Of a stretch of DNA of 64,000 nucleotides, positions 46,294 through 55,900 are shown piece after piece. Within the stretch, counting starts at the first letter, position 1. Every line of letters begins with the position of its first letter. The position numbers and the translations under genes were made by a program. Where the stretch lies: assembly GCA_002415785.1 (NCBI GenBank), contig DIAJ01000026.1, positions 1-64,000 on the forward strand. The letters are read 5' to 3'. The DNA is from Flavobacteriales bacterium UBA5081 (GTDB taxonomy: Bacteria; Bacteroidota; Bacteroidia; Flavobacteriales_E; Vicingaceae). The notes beneath the pieces are model-generated. The model did no database searches and was not told the DNA's origin. It saw only the letters and a program-made list of their open reading frames with translations.

Positions 46294-47940
46294 ATGAAGA
46301 ATTTATTCACCCTGCTCCTATTTCTCCCATTTATTGCAAATGCGCAAATTATTATTACTCAACCTCAACAACTAAACTTTGGCAACGTAAACGTCGGCGA
46401 TAAAGACAGTTTGCAACTAACAGTCTATAACAGCAGTTCACAAAGTTTAACGGTTACCAATGTTAAATTTTATACGACTTATAATGATTTTCCTTTTTCA
46501 GCATCGCAAACTAATTTCAATATTCCGGGGAATGGTAGTCAAACTATTTGGGTGTATTTTGAACCCGTTCACAATATTCTTCATAATTCTGAGCTGGTTA
46601 TTCAACACAATGCAACATCTGGTGTAACTGCTGTGGACTTGCGCGGACAAGGTGTTTTTCCGAACGCATACTATAACAGTACTCAAAACCTATCAGAGCA
46701 AGCTTTAAAAAATGCTTTAAATACACGTTTAGGTCAAGGGTATAATCAGCGCAGTTATAGTCAAGCGAGAGACGCTATGTTTATGACAATTGACAATAAG
46801 AAAAACAACGGACAAAATGCAAGTGTAAATACCATTGAATGTGTGTATACGGGCTACAATAAAGCTAGTTATACTAGCCGTTCAGATGCTCAAACCACAA
46901 GTCCAAATTTTAATACAGAGCATACCTTTCCTCAAGGCTTTTTCAATCAAAATTTACCAATGAGAAGTGACATTCACCACTTATTTCCAACAACAAATAA
47001 CTCAAACTCTCAAAGAGGAAACAAGCCTTTTGGCAATGTGGTAAATGGCACAGCAGTAACTTTAGGTGGCGGATCATTTTACAACAACAATATGTTTGAG
47101 CCACGCAATGCACAAAAAGGCAAAACCGCTCGTGCGATGATGTATTTTGTAATTCGATATCAAGATTACAGTAATCATTTTTCGGTACAAGAAGCAACTT
47201 TGAGAAGTTGGCACAATACTTATCCGGTTGATTCCATAGAAATTCGCCGAAACAACGACATTTACGCAGTACAAAACAATCGAAATCCTTTTGTTGATTA
47301 TCCACAATTAGAGGAGCGAATTACGAATTTTGTTACAAACTCAGTAGCTCCTCAAATTTATGGCTTAGACATTTTGCAAACCTCCATCAACTTTGGTACG
47401 ATTATCAGTCAAACACCGGACACCTTTAATTATGTGTTGGTCAATCGAGGAAATCAAGATTTGATTTTTAGCAATTTTAGTTTATCAGACACTTCTTTTC
47501 TTTCTTTCGGAAGTGGTTCGGGCGTCAACGACACTATTCCTCCAGGCGAGGACATCAGCATCGCTGTTATTGCGGAAACACCCACTACTTTTAGTTTTAG
47601 CGAAACATTAGACTTTAACACCAACCTAGTCGGACCGCAAAGCAGTTTATCGATTCCGATTAACGGACAGAGTGTTGTAGTTGGTTTAAAAGAAAACAGC
47701 TTAGAACAAAACTTAGAGATTTTCCCTAACCCAGTTCAAGATCGATTGTTTGTTAGAAGTCAAGCAAATGAAACTTTAATGGTTCGTTTACTTAATGCTC
47801 AAGGGCAAGAGATTCAATTCAATGCTATTCAAGAGTCTGTAAATAATCTAACATTTTCGACTGAGCATTTAACAAAAGGAGTGTACTTTTTGGAAGTGAC
47901 TGATGGAAGTGAAAGGGTTGTCAAGCGATTGGTGAAGTAG
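46294..47940 (+). CDS. T9SS-secreted endonuclease I with ASH-like domains
   Basis: 548 residues. Signal peptide (ending FIANAQ); ASH/HYDIN-like Ig domain (about 25-130, 'LNFGNVNVGDKDSLQLTV'); endonuclease I domain (about 135-350) with 'NTEHTFPQGFF' and 'SDIHHLFPTTNNSNSQRGN', the conserved HH nuclease core; second ASH-like domain (about 365-460, 'INFGTIISQTPDTFNYVL'); T9SS type A sorting domain (about 470-548, 'LEIFPNPVQD', 'KGVYFLEV', 'VKRLVK'). A secreted or surface-bound DNase, likely for nutrient DNA. Confidence 0.93.
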   Translation: MKNLFTLLLFLPFIANAQIIITQPQQLNFGNVNVGDKDSLQLTVYNSSSQSLTVTNVKFYTTYNDFPFSASQTNFNIPGNGSQTIWVYFEPVHNILHNSELVIQHNATSGVTAVDLRGQGVFPNAYYNSTQNLSEQALKNALNTRLGQGYNQRSYSQARDAMFMTIDNKKNNGQNASVNTIECVYTGYNKASYTSRSDAQTTSPNFNTEHTFPQGFFNQNLPMRSDIHHLFPTTNNSNSQRGNKPFGNVVNGTAVTLGGGSFYNNNMFEPRNAQKGKTARAMMYFVIRYQDYSNHFSVQEATLRSWHNTYPVDSIEIRRNNDIYAVQNNRNPFVDYPQLEERITNFVTNSVAPQIYGLDILQTSINFGTIISQTPDTFNYVLVNRGNQDLIFSNFSLSDTSFLSFGSGSGVNDTIPPGEDISIAVIAETPTTFSFSETLDFNTNLVGPQSSLSIPINGQSVVVGLKENSLEQNLEIFPNPVQDRLFVRSQANETLMVRLLNAQGQEIQFNAIQESVNNLTFSTEHLTKGVYFLEVTDGSERVVKRLVK

Positions 47941-47968
47941 GTTATTTTTCTTCTATTAAAAAAACTAA

Positions 47969-48023
47969 CCACAGAGGCACGAAGTTCACTAAGAACCACT
48001 CTGTGCACTCTGTGTCTTTGTGG
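47969..48023. repeat. 55-bp imperfect palindromic intergenic repeat
   Basis: Begins CCACAGAGGCACGAAGTTCAC (in parts CCACAGAGGCAC and GAAGTTCAC) and ends GTGCACTCTGTGTCTTTGTGG in mirrored form; about 15 of 21 end positions pair. It belongs to the 'cctctgtggt' type of intergenic repeat; a relative is at 28835-28882. Confidence 0.6.
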
Positions 48024-48056
48024 TGACAAAAAAGTCGCTAAAGGAGCAAAGACTTA

Positions 48057-48953
48057 TTACTCCCAAAAACTCACTCTCAACCCAATACTATTGTAAACTG
48101 AAGAATAAAAATTACCGCCAATACCTTTAACATCAAAAAAAGAAACGCCAGGCTGAAACTCATAAAAGAGGCTAGTATATCTCCAAAATTCTTTCTCTTT
48201 CGACAATCGAAAATTAACTCCTAAAGGTAGCGACATCATAAAACTTAAGCCAATTCCATTATTGCTATGATATTCAACATTGGTTGATTCATCCCATTCA
48301 TCAGAGTAAGTTTCACCCCCAAATCGTTCTAGGCCTTCATAACTGTAGCTACTATAAAACTCAACTCTTGATTTTGCATTATAATTCATTCCTACTGAAA
48401 GTCCAACACCACCGTAAATACTCCATGTGCTTTTAGGGTTACTACCGATAATCAAAGCGGCATTAATCACCAAAAAGTTAGCATCGTAGTTCAATGTATA
48501 AGTTTCGCTTCTTACTGAGTCAATAAAATACTCCTGCCCATTTCTACTGGAAACCAGTGTGTCAACTCTATGGCTTCTAGTCCGATTTAAACTACCATTC
48601 ATAAAATTGGCTTTTCCGGAAGTGAATCCAAATCTCAGCTGCGGATGTAAACTTTTCCATTTATCGTTTTTACCATTCCAATCAAAAGTAGAATGTATAC
48701 TAAATGTGCTATAAAAGTCCATTCCATTTTTAAAAAACGTTTGGTCGTAATCGTCAAAATCTTGATCTAAAAACCCGGAATTCGGACTAAGTGACTTAAA
48801 CTCTTCTAATGACCCACCGTAATTGTTACTTATTCCATAGTTCCCTAATTGGATAGAAACTTGAGACAAACTTAACGGCTTTGCCTCTTCTGATTGAGCC
48901 TGCAGCTGTGATAATCCGCTCAATAAGAGTATTAAAAACAAAGATTTTTTCAT
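48057..48953 (-). CDS. Outer-membrane beta-barrel-like protein
   Basis: 298 residues from the ATG at 48953 (MKKSLFLILLLSGLSQLQAQ, a clear signal peptide; the frame extends 10 codons further up but without a good N-terminus). The mature part is rich in alternating Tyr/Phe/Gly strands and ends in Phe-Trp-Glu ('IGLRVSFWE'), as outer-membrane barrels often do. Function unknown. Last gene of a probable operon with the PHP and GDPD genes. Confidence 0.72.
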   Translation of the reverse strand: MKKSLFLILLLSGLSQLQAQSEEAKPLSLSQVSIQLGNYGISNNYGGSLEEFKSLSPNSGFLDQDFDDYDQTFFKNGMDFYSTFSIHSTFDWNGKNDKWKSLHPQLRFGFTSGKANFMNGSLNRTRSHRVDTLVSSRNGQEYFIDSVRSETYTLNYDANFLVINAALIIGSNPKSTWSIYGGVGLSVGMNYNAKSRVEFYSSYSYEGLERFGGETYSDEWDESTNVEYHSNNGIGLSFMMSLPLGVNFRLSKEKEFWRYTSLFYEFQPGVSFFDVKGIGGNFYSSVYNSIGLRVSFWE

Positions 48954-49047
48954 ATAAAAATAATTAGACAAACCATCCTTCAAACTGTTAACTATTGAAG
49001 TTTATTGTACTACAAATCGCAATTAAGCTTTACATAAACAAATAACA

Positions 49048-49938
49048 TTATTCAAGCAGAAGTTCATTCAATGAGCTCAGGTGATCAGTTTGAATAATAT
49101 CAGGATTTGTTCTCAACAGTTCAATATTCCACTTTTTCCTTGCTCCTCCAAAAGTTATAACCTGAATCCCCAAATTATGCCACCTTTCGCTAAGTTTTTG
49201 GTCGAGTAACTTAGGTTTAATAGTAACGTATTTAATTCCGGCTGAATGAACTTTGGGAATCCAATTATCTACTTCAGTATTTATTTCAAATGATACGTCC
49301 ACTCTAGCCTCTTTTCTCATAATGTAGTTACACAACTCAAAAGAAGAGGAATTTAGCAACACATTTTCCAAAGGAAAGGTATTTCGCATTAAGCTTTCTA
49401 ACAACTCATCTACAAGCTGATACATCCTCACTTCATTCTCCTCAGCGCTTAAACAATGGCTAAAGTGCCTTATATCTATATGTATAAGTGGAGAAAGATT
49501 CGTGGCTTTAACATAAGTCAACAAGCTTTCAAGATCAATAATTTTCTCACTTTGAAACCAATCATAAGGAATTCCAAGTTTGTACTCTGTCCCAACAATT
49601 TCATCATAATCGTAATTAGAAACACAATTTTTCAAGTGAGTTTTACTGTCTAAATAGTTGTCGTGATACAACACAAGTTTATTGTCCGACGTCATTTGTA
49701 AATCCACCTCAATTCCATCTGCTTTATATTCCTCAAGTGCAAGCTTTAAGGCTTTAAAACTGTTCGCCGGATAAGGGTTAAAAGGATACAATGACACAAA
49801 GCCAAGTCCACCATGACCAATTCTAAGCACTTTTCCATCGTTCAAGTTGTGCACTTCATCAGGATAAAACCTTTCGCAAGACTGTCCAAAAACAAGTATA
49901 CTTAAAAGTAATAGAATTAAGCTGTTCGACTTTTTCAA
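49048..49938 (-). CDS. Glycerophosphodiester phosphodiesterase-like lipoprotein
   Basis: 296 residues with lipobox 'LVFGQSCERF'. GDPD TIM-barrel motifs: 'RIGHGGLG' (usual HRG, here HGG), 'ADGIEVDLQMTSDNKLVLYH' with the catalytic Glu, Asp and His, and 'PDIIQTDH' near the end. Would release glycerol phosphate from lipid head groups outside the cytoplasm. The Arg usually found after the first His is Gly, which may change the substrate. 23 bases after the PHP gene. Confidence 0.85.
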   Translation of the reverse strand: MKKSNSLILLLLSILVFGQSCERFYPDEVHNLNDGKVLRIGHGGLGFVSLYPFNPYPANSFKALKLALEEYKADGIEVDLQMTSDNKLVLYHDNYLDSKTHLKNCVSNYDYDEIVGTEYKLGIPYDWFQSEKIIDLESLLTYVKATNLSPLIHIDIRHFSHCLSAEENEVRMYQLVDELLESLMRNTFPLENVLLNSSSFELCNYIMRKEARVDVSFEINTEVDNWIPKVHSAGIKYVTIKPKLLDQKLSERWHNLGIQVITFGGARKKWNIELLRTNPDIIQTDHLSSLNELLLE

Positions 49939-49960
49939 TTGATAACTATTAAAATTGAAT

Positions 49961-51133
49961 TTAAGTATTTAGTGTACGCTTCCACTTTTTTATTACCAAC
50001 ACCATAAGTGCTATTAACATTGCATCCACTATTAGCAAAAGTAAATAGTACAAAAAAGTATTAAGTTCATCTACTTTAAATTGAACTTTTTCTTCAAGGA
50101 TATTATTACTATCTACTCTAATCACCGGATTAAAATACAATTTTGTATAAGTATTCCATGGTCTTGAAATAAATGCTTCAGCGCGTACATAAGTATTTGT
50201 TGAGTCTATTTTATATTCTATAGAACTACTGTTAGTGGCTGTTTTCACCGTTTTACCACTATCTGAAATTAAAGTAATGCTATCTGCTTCTGAGCTGAGC
50301 AGCAATTTTAAAGTATCATTGATTACTTTCATCTCTTTTAGTTCGAGCATATCAATACCTTGCCAACCTTTTACAAAATATGATGTCCCCATTTGTAGCC
50401 TCCTGAGGATGGTATCATTATTTATATCATTGGTATTAATTTTATTCCAGACTACCCCACAATGACTGTCTGTAGTATCGTGAGAGTCGTCGTTGCCAAT
50501 TCCCCAAACAACTTTACCGGCGCTTAGTGCAGCATCCCAATGATTTAATGATTTCTTGCGAACACTTACAACCTCCATCAAATCGTAATTTTTAAGATAG
50601 TTGTAATCTTCTAAATTGTAGCCCCACTTAAAATCGGGGTGAGCTAATGCAATCAAACTTCCACTATCTTTTAATTCATTTATAGTCATCTGTTTTTGAC
50701 TAAGGTTTTGAAATAAAGGAAAGTCAAAATAAGTAGACTTGTCTGAATTAAAAACTAACTGGTGAGTAAATCCAAGGTTCATTCCATGCTCGTAAACCGT
50801 GAAAGATGAATCCTTCCTGCTCTCTTCTGTAATACTGTTATAATTAGATAGACTAGCAATATCAAAATTTAACGATTGATACTTCTTCTTCATTTCATCC
50901 TCGGTATTCTCTCCATTAGTTAAGCCTAAGAATAGTTTTGAATGAGCATGAAAATTTGCTTTTAACCAAGAATTTGAAAGGTTTGAGTAAGGATTGTAAA
51001 ACTGATCTCCGCTAAATGGTTCACTTTTATTAAAGTGATAAATTTTAGTATTGTAATAAGGCAGCGATGCGAGCAAAGCTAATCCTAATGAAATTAAAAT
51101 AGTCGCATATAAAATGCGCTTTAGTTTATACAT
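49961..51133 (-). CDS. Membrane-anchored PHP-domain protein
   Basis: 390 residues. An N-terminal membrane segment (about 5-25), an extracytoplasmic PHP-like metal-dependent phosphoesterase domain with 'ANFHAHSKLF', 'LIALAHPDFKWG' and 'GIGNDDSHDTTD' (metal-binding His and Asp), a beta domain (about 270-350), and a C-terminal membrane helix (LYYLLLLIVDAMLIALMVLV) followed by basic residues. Probably hydrolyses a phosphoester at the membrane; substrate unknown. Leads the operon with GDPD and the outer-membrane protein. Confidence 0.82.
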   Translation of the reverse strand: MYKLKRILYATILISLGLALLASLPYYNTKIYHFNKSEPFSGDQFYNPYSNLSNSWLKANFHAHSKLFLGLTNGENTEDEMKKKYQSLNFDIASLSNYNSITEESRKDSSFTVYEHGMNLGFTHQLVFNSDKSTYFDFPLFQNLSQKQMTINELKDSGSLIALAHPDFKWGYNLEDYNYLKNYDLMEVVSVRKKSLNHWDAALSAGKVVWGIGNDDSHDTTDSHCGVVWNKINTNDINNDTILRRLQMGTSYFVKGWQGIDMLELKEMKVINDTLKLLLSSEADSITLISDSGKTVKTATNSSSIEYKIDSTNTYVRAEAFISRPWNTYTKLYFNPVIRVDSNNILEEKVQFKVDELNTFLYYLLLLIVDAMLIALMVLVIKKWKRTLNT

Positions 51134-51260
51134 AAAAGCTATAATCAGAAAAGGTTTGCAACTATATTTTTCATTGGGCTTTAAAATTAAGTAGAATTCT
51201 AAATAAACCTCTATTTTTACTCCTCCTAATCATCGTGCCCGATAAAACAATTGCAAATAT

Positions 51261-52865
51261 ATGAAGTCTGTTGACAACCCTAGTTTAAACAAAATTACAA
51301 CACTAGGTTTCGTGATTATCTGTATACTAACATTTATACACAATGGAACAGTAAGCCTTTGGGATCAGGACGAAGCGGCTTATGCCGGATTTGCCAAAAA
51401 CATGATTGAAAGTGGCAATTACCTTATTCCCGAATTTGTTTGGTCTGAAATCCACCGCAAGCCCCCATTACATTTTTGGTCAATTGCTTTATCGTATAAA
51501 ATTTTTGGAATTAGTGAATTTGCTCTTCGCTTCTTCTCAGCCATAGCGATTTCCGGAGTTTATTTTCTCATCTGGTTTTGGGGCAAAAAACTTTTTTCTC
51601 CAACAGTGAGTAAAGTAGCCACAATTATTCTCGGCACTTCTTTGCTTATTCCCTTTCTAGCCAAAGTTGCAGTTACAGATGCTTTGATGCTTCTATTTTC
51701 AACCATTTGTGCTTTTTCTTTAATTTCAATATTAAACCAGCCCAAAATAAAATTTGTCCTTTTGTTCTGGTCTTCTTTTGCACTTGGTCTACTAACAAAA
51801 GGCCCACCCATTATCATTTTTACATTCAGTTTTATTTTTTTACTATTTATTTTTGACAAAAGAAGAAAGAACTTACTAAAACTAAAGCCTTGGTTTTTTC
51901 TACCATTAGCGCTTGCTCCTTTTGCTTATTGGTGTTACCAAACTTACTTAATTGACGGAGGAGAGTTTTTAAATTGGATGCTCGACTGGTACGTACTAAA
52001 AAGGATTTCCGGAAGTGTACTTGGGCAAAGCGGACCTCCAGGCACGCATTTCCTCATCATTTCAGGATCTTTCCTGCTTTACGCAATTAGCTTACCCAAA
52101 GCATATATCTCTGCTTTTAAAGCAATAAAAAAACGCCAAAACAACGACACAATGATTCTCGCACTCTGGTTTGTTGCTGCATGGCTGATTTATGAGTTTT
52201 CACCTAGCAAATTGCCGGCATATTGCATTGCCGCACATGTTCCGCTCTCCATTTTAATTGGCAAAGAAATGATCAACTTATTAAATAACGAATCTAACCT
52301 TTCCCTAAACTGGCAAAGGTTTCAATTTACATTACCGCTTATTATTTCAATTCTAATTTTAACTGCTGCCATAATCCTTCGTTTACCTTTTACCATAAAC
52401 TTAAGTGCTGCAATTCTAGTAATCTTACTACTCTTGAGTTCTTTCTTTTTATTAAAACGACTTCCATTTAGTAAAAGGCTTTTATTGACAAATACCCTTT
52501 TTATTTCCTACCTAATCGCAATTATTTACCCACAGATTGATCAAGTAAAAAATAGCAGTTTTTTAGTAGCCGATTATATCGAATCTAAGGGAGTAGAAAA
52601 AGATGTTATTTATATTGGCAACAGCAAAGGCAAACCTCCAAGCTTGCCTTTTTATTGCGAACAAGTTGCTAAAAAAGTAGTGGTTTGTAAAGATCAGAAT
52701 GAACTAATTCAATTATATCAAGACTCTAAAAATATTGCCTTTGTATTAAATGAGGAACAAAAAAAAGCGTTTGAAAATAACTTTGCCGGAATAGAAATTA
52801 AACAGATAAGTTCTTTCTATGTAGACCGAAAAGGAACTGCAGATTACTACCTTATTCTAAATTGA
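51261..52865 (+). CDS. GT39/ArnT-like membrane glycosyltransferase
   Basis: 534 residues with about 11 membrane segments. The first loop has the acidic motif 'LWDQDEAAYAGFAKNM' and 'WSEIHRKPPLHFW', diagnostic for ArnT/PMT-type enzymes that use polyprenyl-phosphate sugars. Later 'SPSKLPAYCIAAH' is also typical. The acceptor may be lipid A, a glycan or a protein. The C-terminal 110 residues form a soluble domain. Transcribed away from the PHP gene. Confidence 0.88.
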   Translation: MKSVDNPSLNKITTLGFVIICILTFIHNGTVSLWDQDEAAYAGFAKNMIESGNYLIPEFVWSEIHRKPPLHFWSIALSYKIFGISEFALRFFSAIAISGVYFLIWFWGKKLFSPTVSKVATIILGTSLLIPFLAKVAVTDALMLLFSTICAFSLISILNQPKIKFVLLFWSSFALGLLTKGPPIIIFTFSFIFLLFIFDKRRKNLLKLKPWFFLPLALAPFAYWCYQTYLIDGGEFLNWMLDWYVLKRISGSVLGQSGPPGTHFLIISGSFLLYAISLPKAYISAFKAIKKRQNNDTMILALWFVAAWLIYEFSPSKLPAYCIAAHVPLSILIGKEMINLLNNESNLSLNWQRFQFTLPLIISILILTAAIILRLPFTINLSAAILVILLLLSSFFLLKRLPFSKRLLLTNTLFISYLIAIIYPQIDQVKNSSFLVADYIESKGVEKDVIYIGNSKGKPPSLPFYCEQVAKKVVVCKDQNELIQLYQDSKNIAFVLNEEQKKAFENNFAGIEIKQISSFYVDRKGTADYYLILN

Positions 52866-52908
52866 CTTCAAGAGGAATAAAGAAAAAACAGACTATCGAT
52901 TGGACTAA

Positions 52909-55900
52909 TTATCTCAGCAAATACATTTTCCCAAACTCCTTAGTGAAATACTCATCTACTTCAGAAGAACGATGTTCTATGGAATTTCCATTAATACGCA
53001 TTTTCACTCGGTAAAGGTAAATGCCATTTGCCAACTGATCGCCAAATTCATCTTTTCCATCCCAGGCAAATTCGGTAATGTTATTGCCAATTCTAATCGG
53101 ACCAAGTTCATACTGATCAATCTCCCGAACCACTTTTCCGGTAATGGTCATAATTTGAATTTGCATTTGATCCGGAATTTGAGAACCGGTGAGCGTAAAA
53201 ACAAATCGCGTAGAAGTGGAAAATGGATTCGGATAGTTTAATAAATGAGTCACCGTTGACTTGTTGACCACTTCAAACTCTACTTGATAGTCATTCTTTC
53301 CGGAAGCGTTGCCACTTGCATCTTTTGCCTGCACACGTAGTCGATACATGCCATCTTCTAATAAATTAGGCTGAAAACGAACCTCAGCGACGTTCTCCGG
53401 CAATTGTGCAGGTATAAAGTCCAGCTGACCTAGCTGAGAGCCCTCAAAGTTTACCAACTTTTCATCTCCGCTTGGTAGGCGTAAGAATATTGAAAAGGAA
53501 GATGTATCTTCAACTGCCAAAAACTGATTATCATCTTCCAGCCTCATTCTTATTTCCGGCTTGGCAGAAACCAGTTCGCCGTTCATTATGTGTCTTCCGT
53601 CAAAAGTCACATCCAAAAGGGGATTCAATCGATCATCTTGAACATAAATGCTAAACTCTCCTCGATTATTAAAATAATGACTTTCTTTTATCATTCTCTG
53701 AGGATTGAGTTCTAAGCTAACGTTTTGCCTTCCTTGCAATTGTAATGTAGGAATCTCGAGTTCAACTATTTTGAAAGTATCTTGAAGAGTATGTGTAAAT
53801 ACAAAAGTGCTATCCCATTGATTTTGCGAAGCACTATTTCGCACACTCACTCTTAAATCAAACTCATTAACAACTTTTGGAGCAGTATTTCTAACTGCTA
53901 TTTTAATCCTAGCATTTTGACCTTTTTGCAAAGTATCGGCACTTAATTCAAAAAAGTCGGCGGGACTTAAGGCTAAATCAGCAGCTTTGTTGTAAACCAA
54001 TTGCCAATAATTCAGTTGTGGCGGCGTAAAATTCTGCTCATCGGCACTCCAGACACTAAACTCTAAAGTTTGTGCATTGGAAGGAATTAAGTTAGTAATA
54101 TTAGTATCTAGAACAAACTGATGCGAGTTCATTACATTTGTTCTGCTGCCATTTTCTGCCACACTACTCAAATTAAATACTAAACTATCTTGACTGTTAA
54201 CTTCTTCCTTTTTAAAACGGTAAGCTAAGCGCTGCCATTGATCACCCGGTCCAATTTGTGCTGTGAACATTTGTCCGAAATTTGCCGAGGTCGTTAAAGT
54301 TCTTCGAATTTCAATATTGGCACTTGCTGAGTCTCCGGCAATTTCATTGACACTGTTGGTTCTTCCTTTTTTTACGGTAAAAATAAAAGGCTCTCCATTT
54401 TCTAAAGTTCTTATTTTACTGCTTCCCAATTGTTCAAAAGCTAACAAAATAGAAGAGTCTTGAGCCCAAATATTATCGTAATTTATATTGAACCAAGTAT
54501 AAACAACGATATAATTGCTGTTTGGAATCTCATTTAGCAGAAAATCACGCATAGCCAACATTTGAGATGAATCATTTTGACGAAAGAGGAAGTGGTTTTC
54601 ACTTCGCTGCCGATCGGGTGCACAATAATTATCTTTATTCGCTTGACCAAAGTCGTTTTGAGCATTCTCCCCAAAGTAAGGTGTTTTCCAAGATTCTAAA
54701 GTCAAAGAATCTAAAACTGCAATTAAAAAAGCCGGTGTTCCTCCACAGGCACTTCGCTCTCGAACATCTGTATCTAAACCATATAGAATCTCGTTGGTTT
54801 CAGCAATTGTTGGAGACCCTTTGGTTCGCACCAATAGCTCACTGCTTCTGTCGGTATATTCAAACTTGCGGTTACTCTCATTTACTTTTAAAAACTGAAA
54901 AGCATTTTGCTTAAACTGACCAATGTGCTGCTGACTCCAACCATTTTTGCCATTAATGTATTGAAAAGATGCTGTTCTCCAATTGTACGGTTCGCTCCCT
55001 TGCGTTTGTCGGCTTACACGCCAAAAATAAACTGTGTTATCTTGCATGCTCTGCAAAAGTTGTGGCGACCATTCCAACACTCCTCCTCTATCTGTTTTTG
55101 AAGTACTTTCTTTAATTGAGCTGTTAAAGTTTGGAGTAGTATCTATTTCAAAAACATAGGCTCTTTCCTCTTCAAAAGCATAAACGGTAGAGGCTTTTAA
55201 TGCGATAGACTGACTACCCACTAAGGTAAAATGATCAGGAAAAACAGGCACTATTTCACCGGCTCTAATCTCTACTGAAAAATCCAATCGATTGTTTAAG
55301 ACCGAGAGTTCATCAATTTGATTAAAAGGATCGAGAAATAGCGAAAAACGATTCTCTCCGGCAGAAGTAATGGCATCAATCGGCAAGCTAAAGGTCAGTT
55401 TTCTTTGGTAAAAGACCGGAGCAATCAATCGACTGTAAGCCGTATCTGCTTTACCCTGAAAAGGAAAATCGTGTGATAAGCGAATCGCCAAGGAATCATT
55501 TACTGCCCTGCCAATATTGTCAATTTGTATGCTAATACGAAAAGAATCTAAATCAGTACTAATGTCTTCGGGAGTGACCTTAACATCTTCCGCCAAAACG
55601 GTATAATCCGGTTTTTCTGCTTGGTACATTTTTAAAGCAGGATCGCCTTGCAGCGTCATTTCCAGGCAAACGCTTTTTAAACTCAAATCATTAAAATCGT
55701 CTTGAATTTCTTGAACTGCCAATCGCATATTTTCAGCGATGGAAGCATTGTAGTTTTCATTCGCCATTTTCTCATAATAAGCGCCTGAATACAAACTCAA
55801 GGGATAAGGCAAACCTAAATTTCCGTTGGCAATAAAGCCAATAGCGCCTTTGCTTCGCTCTAAAACGTATTCTTCTCCGGTGCTCATCACATTAGGCTGA

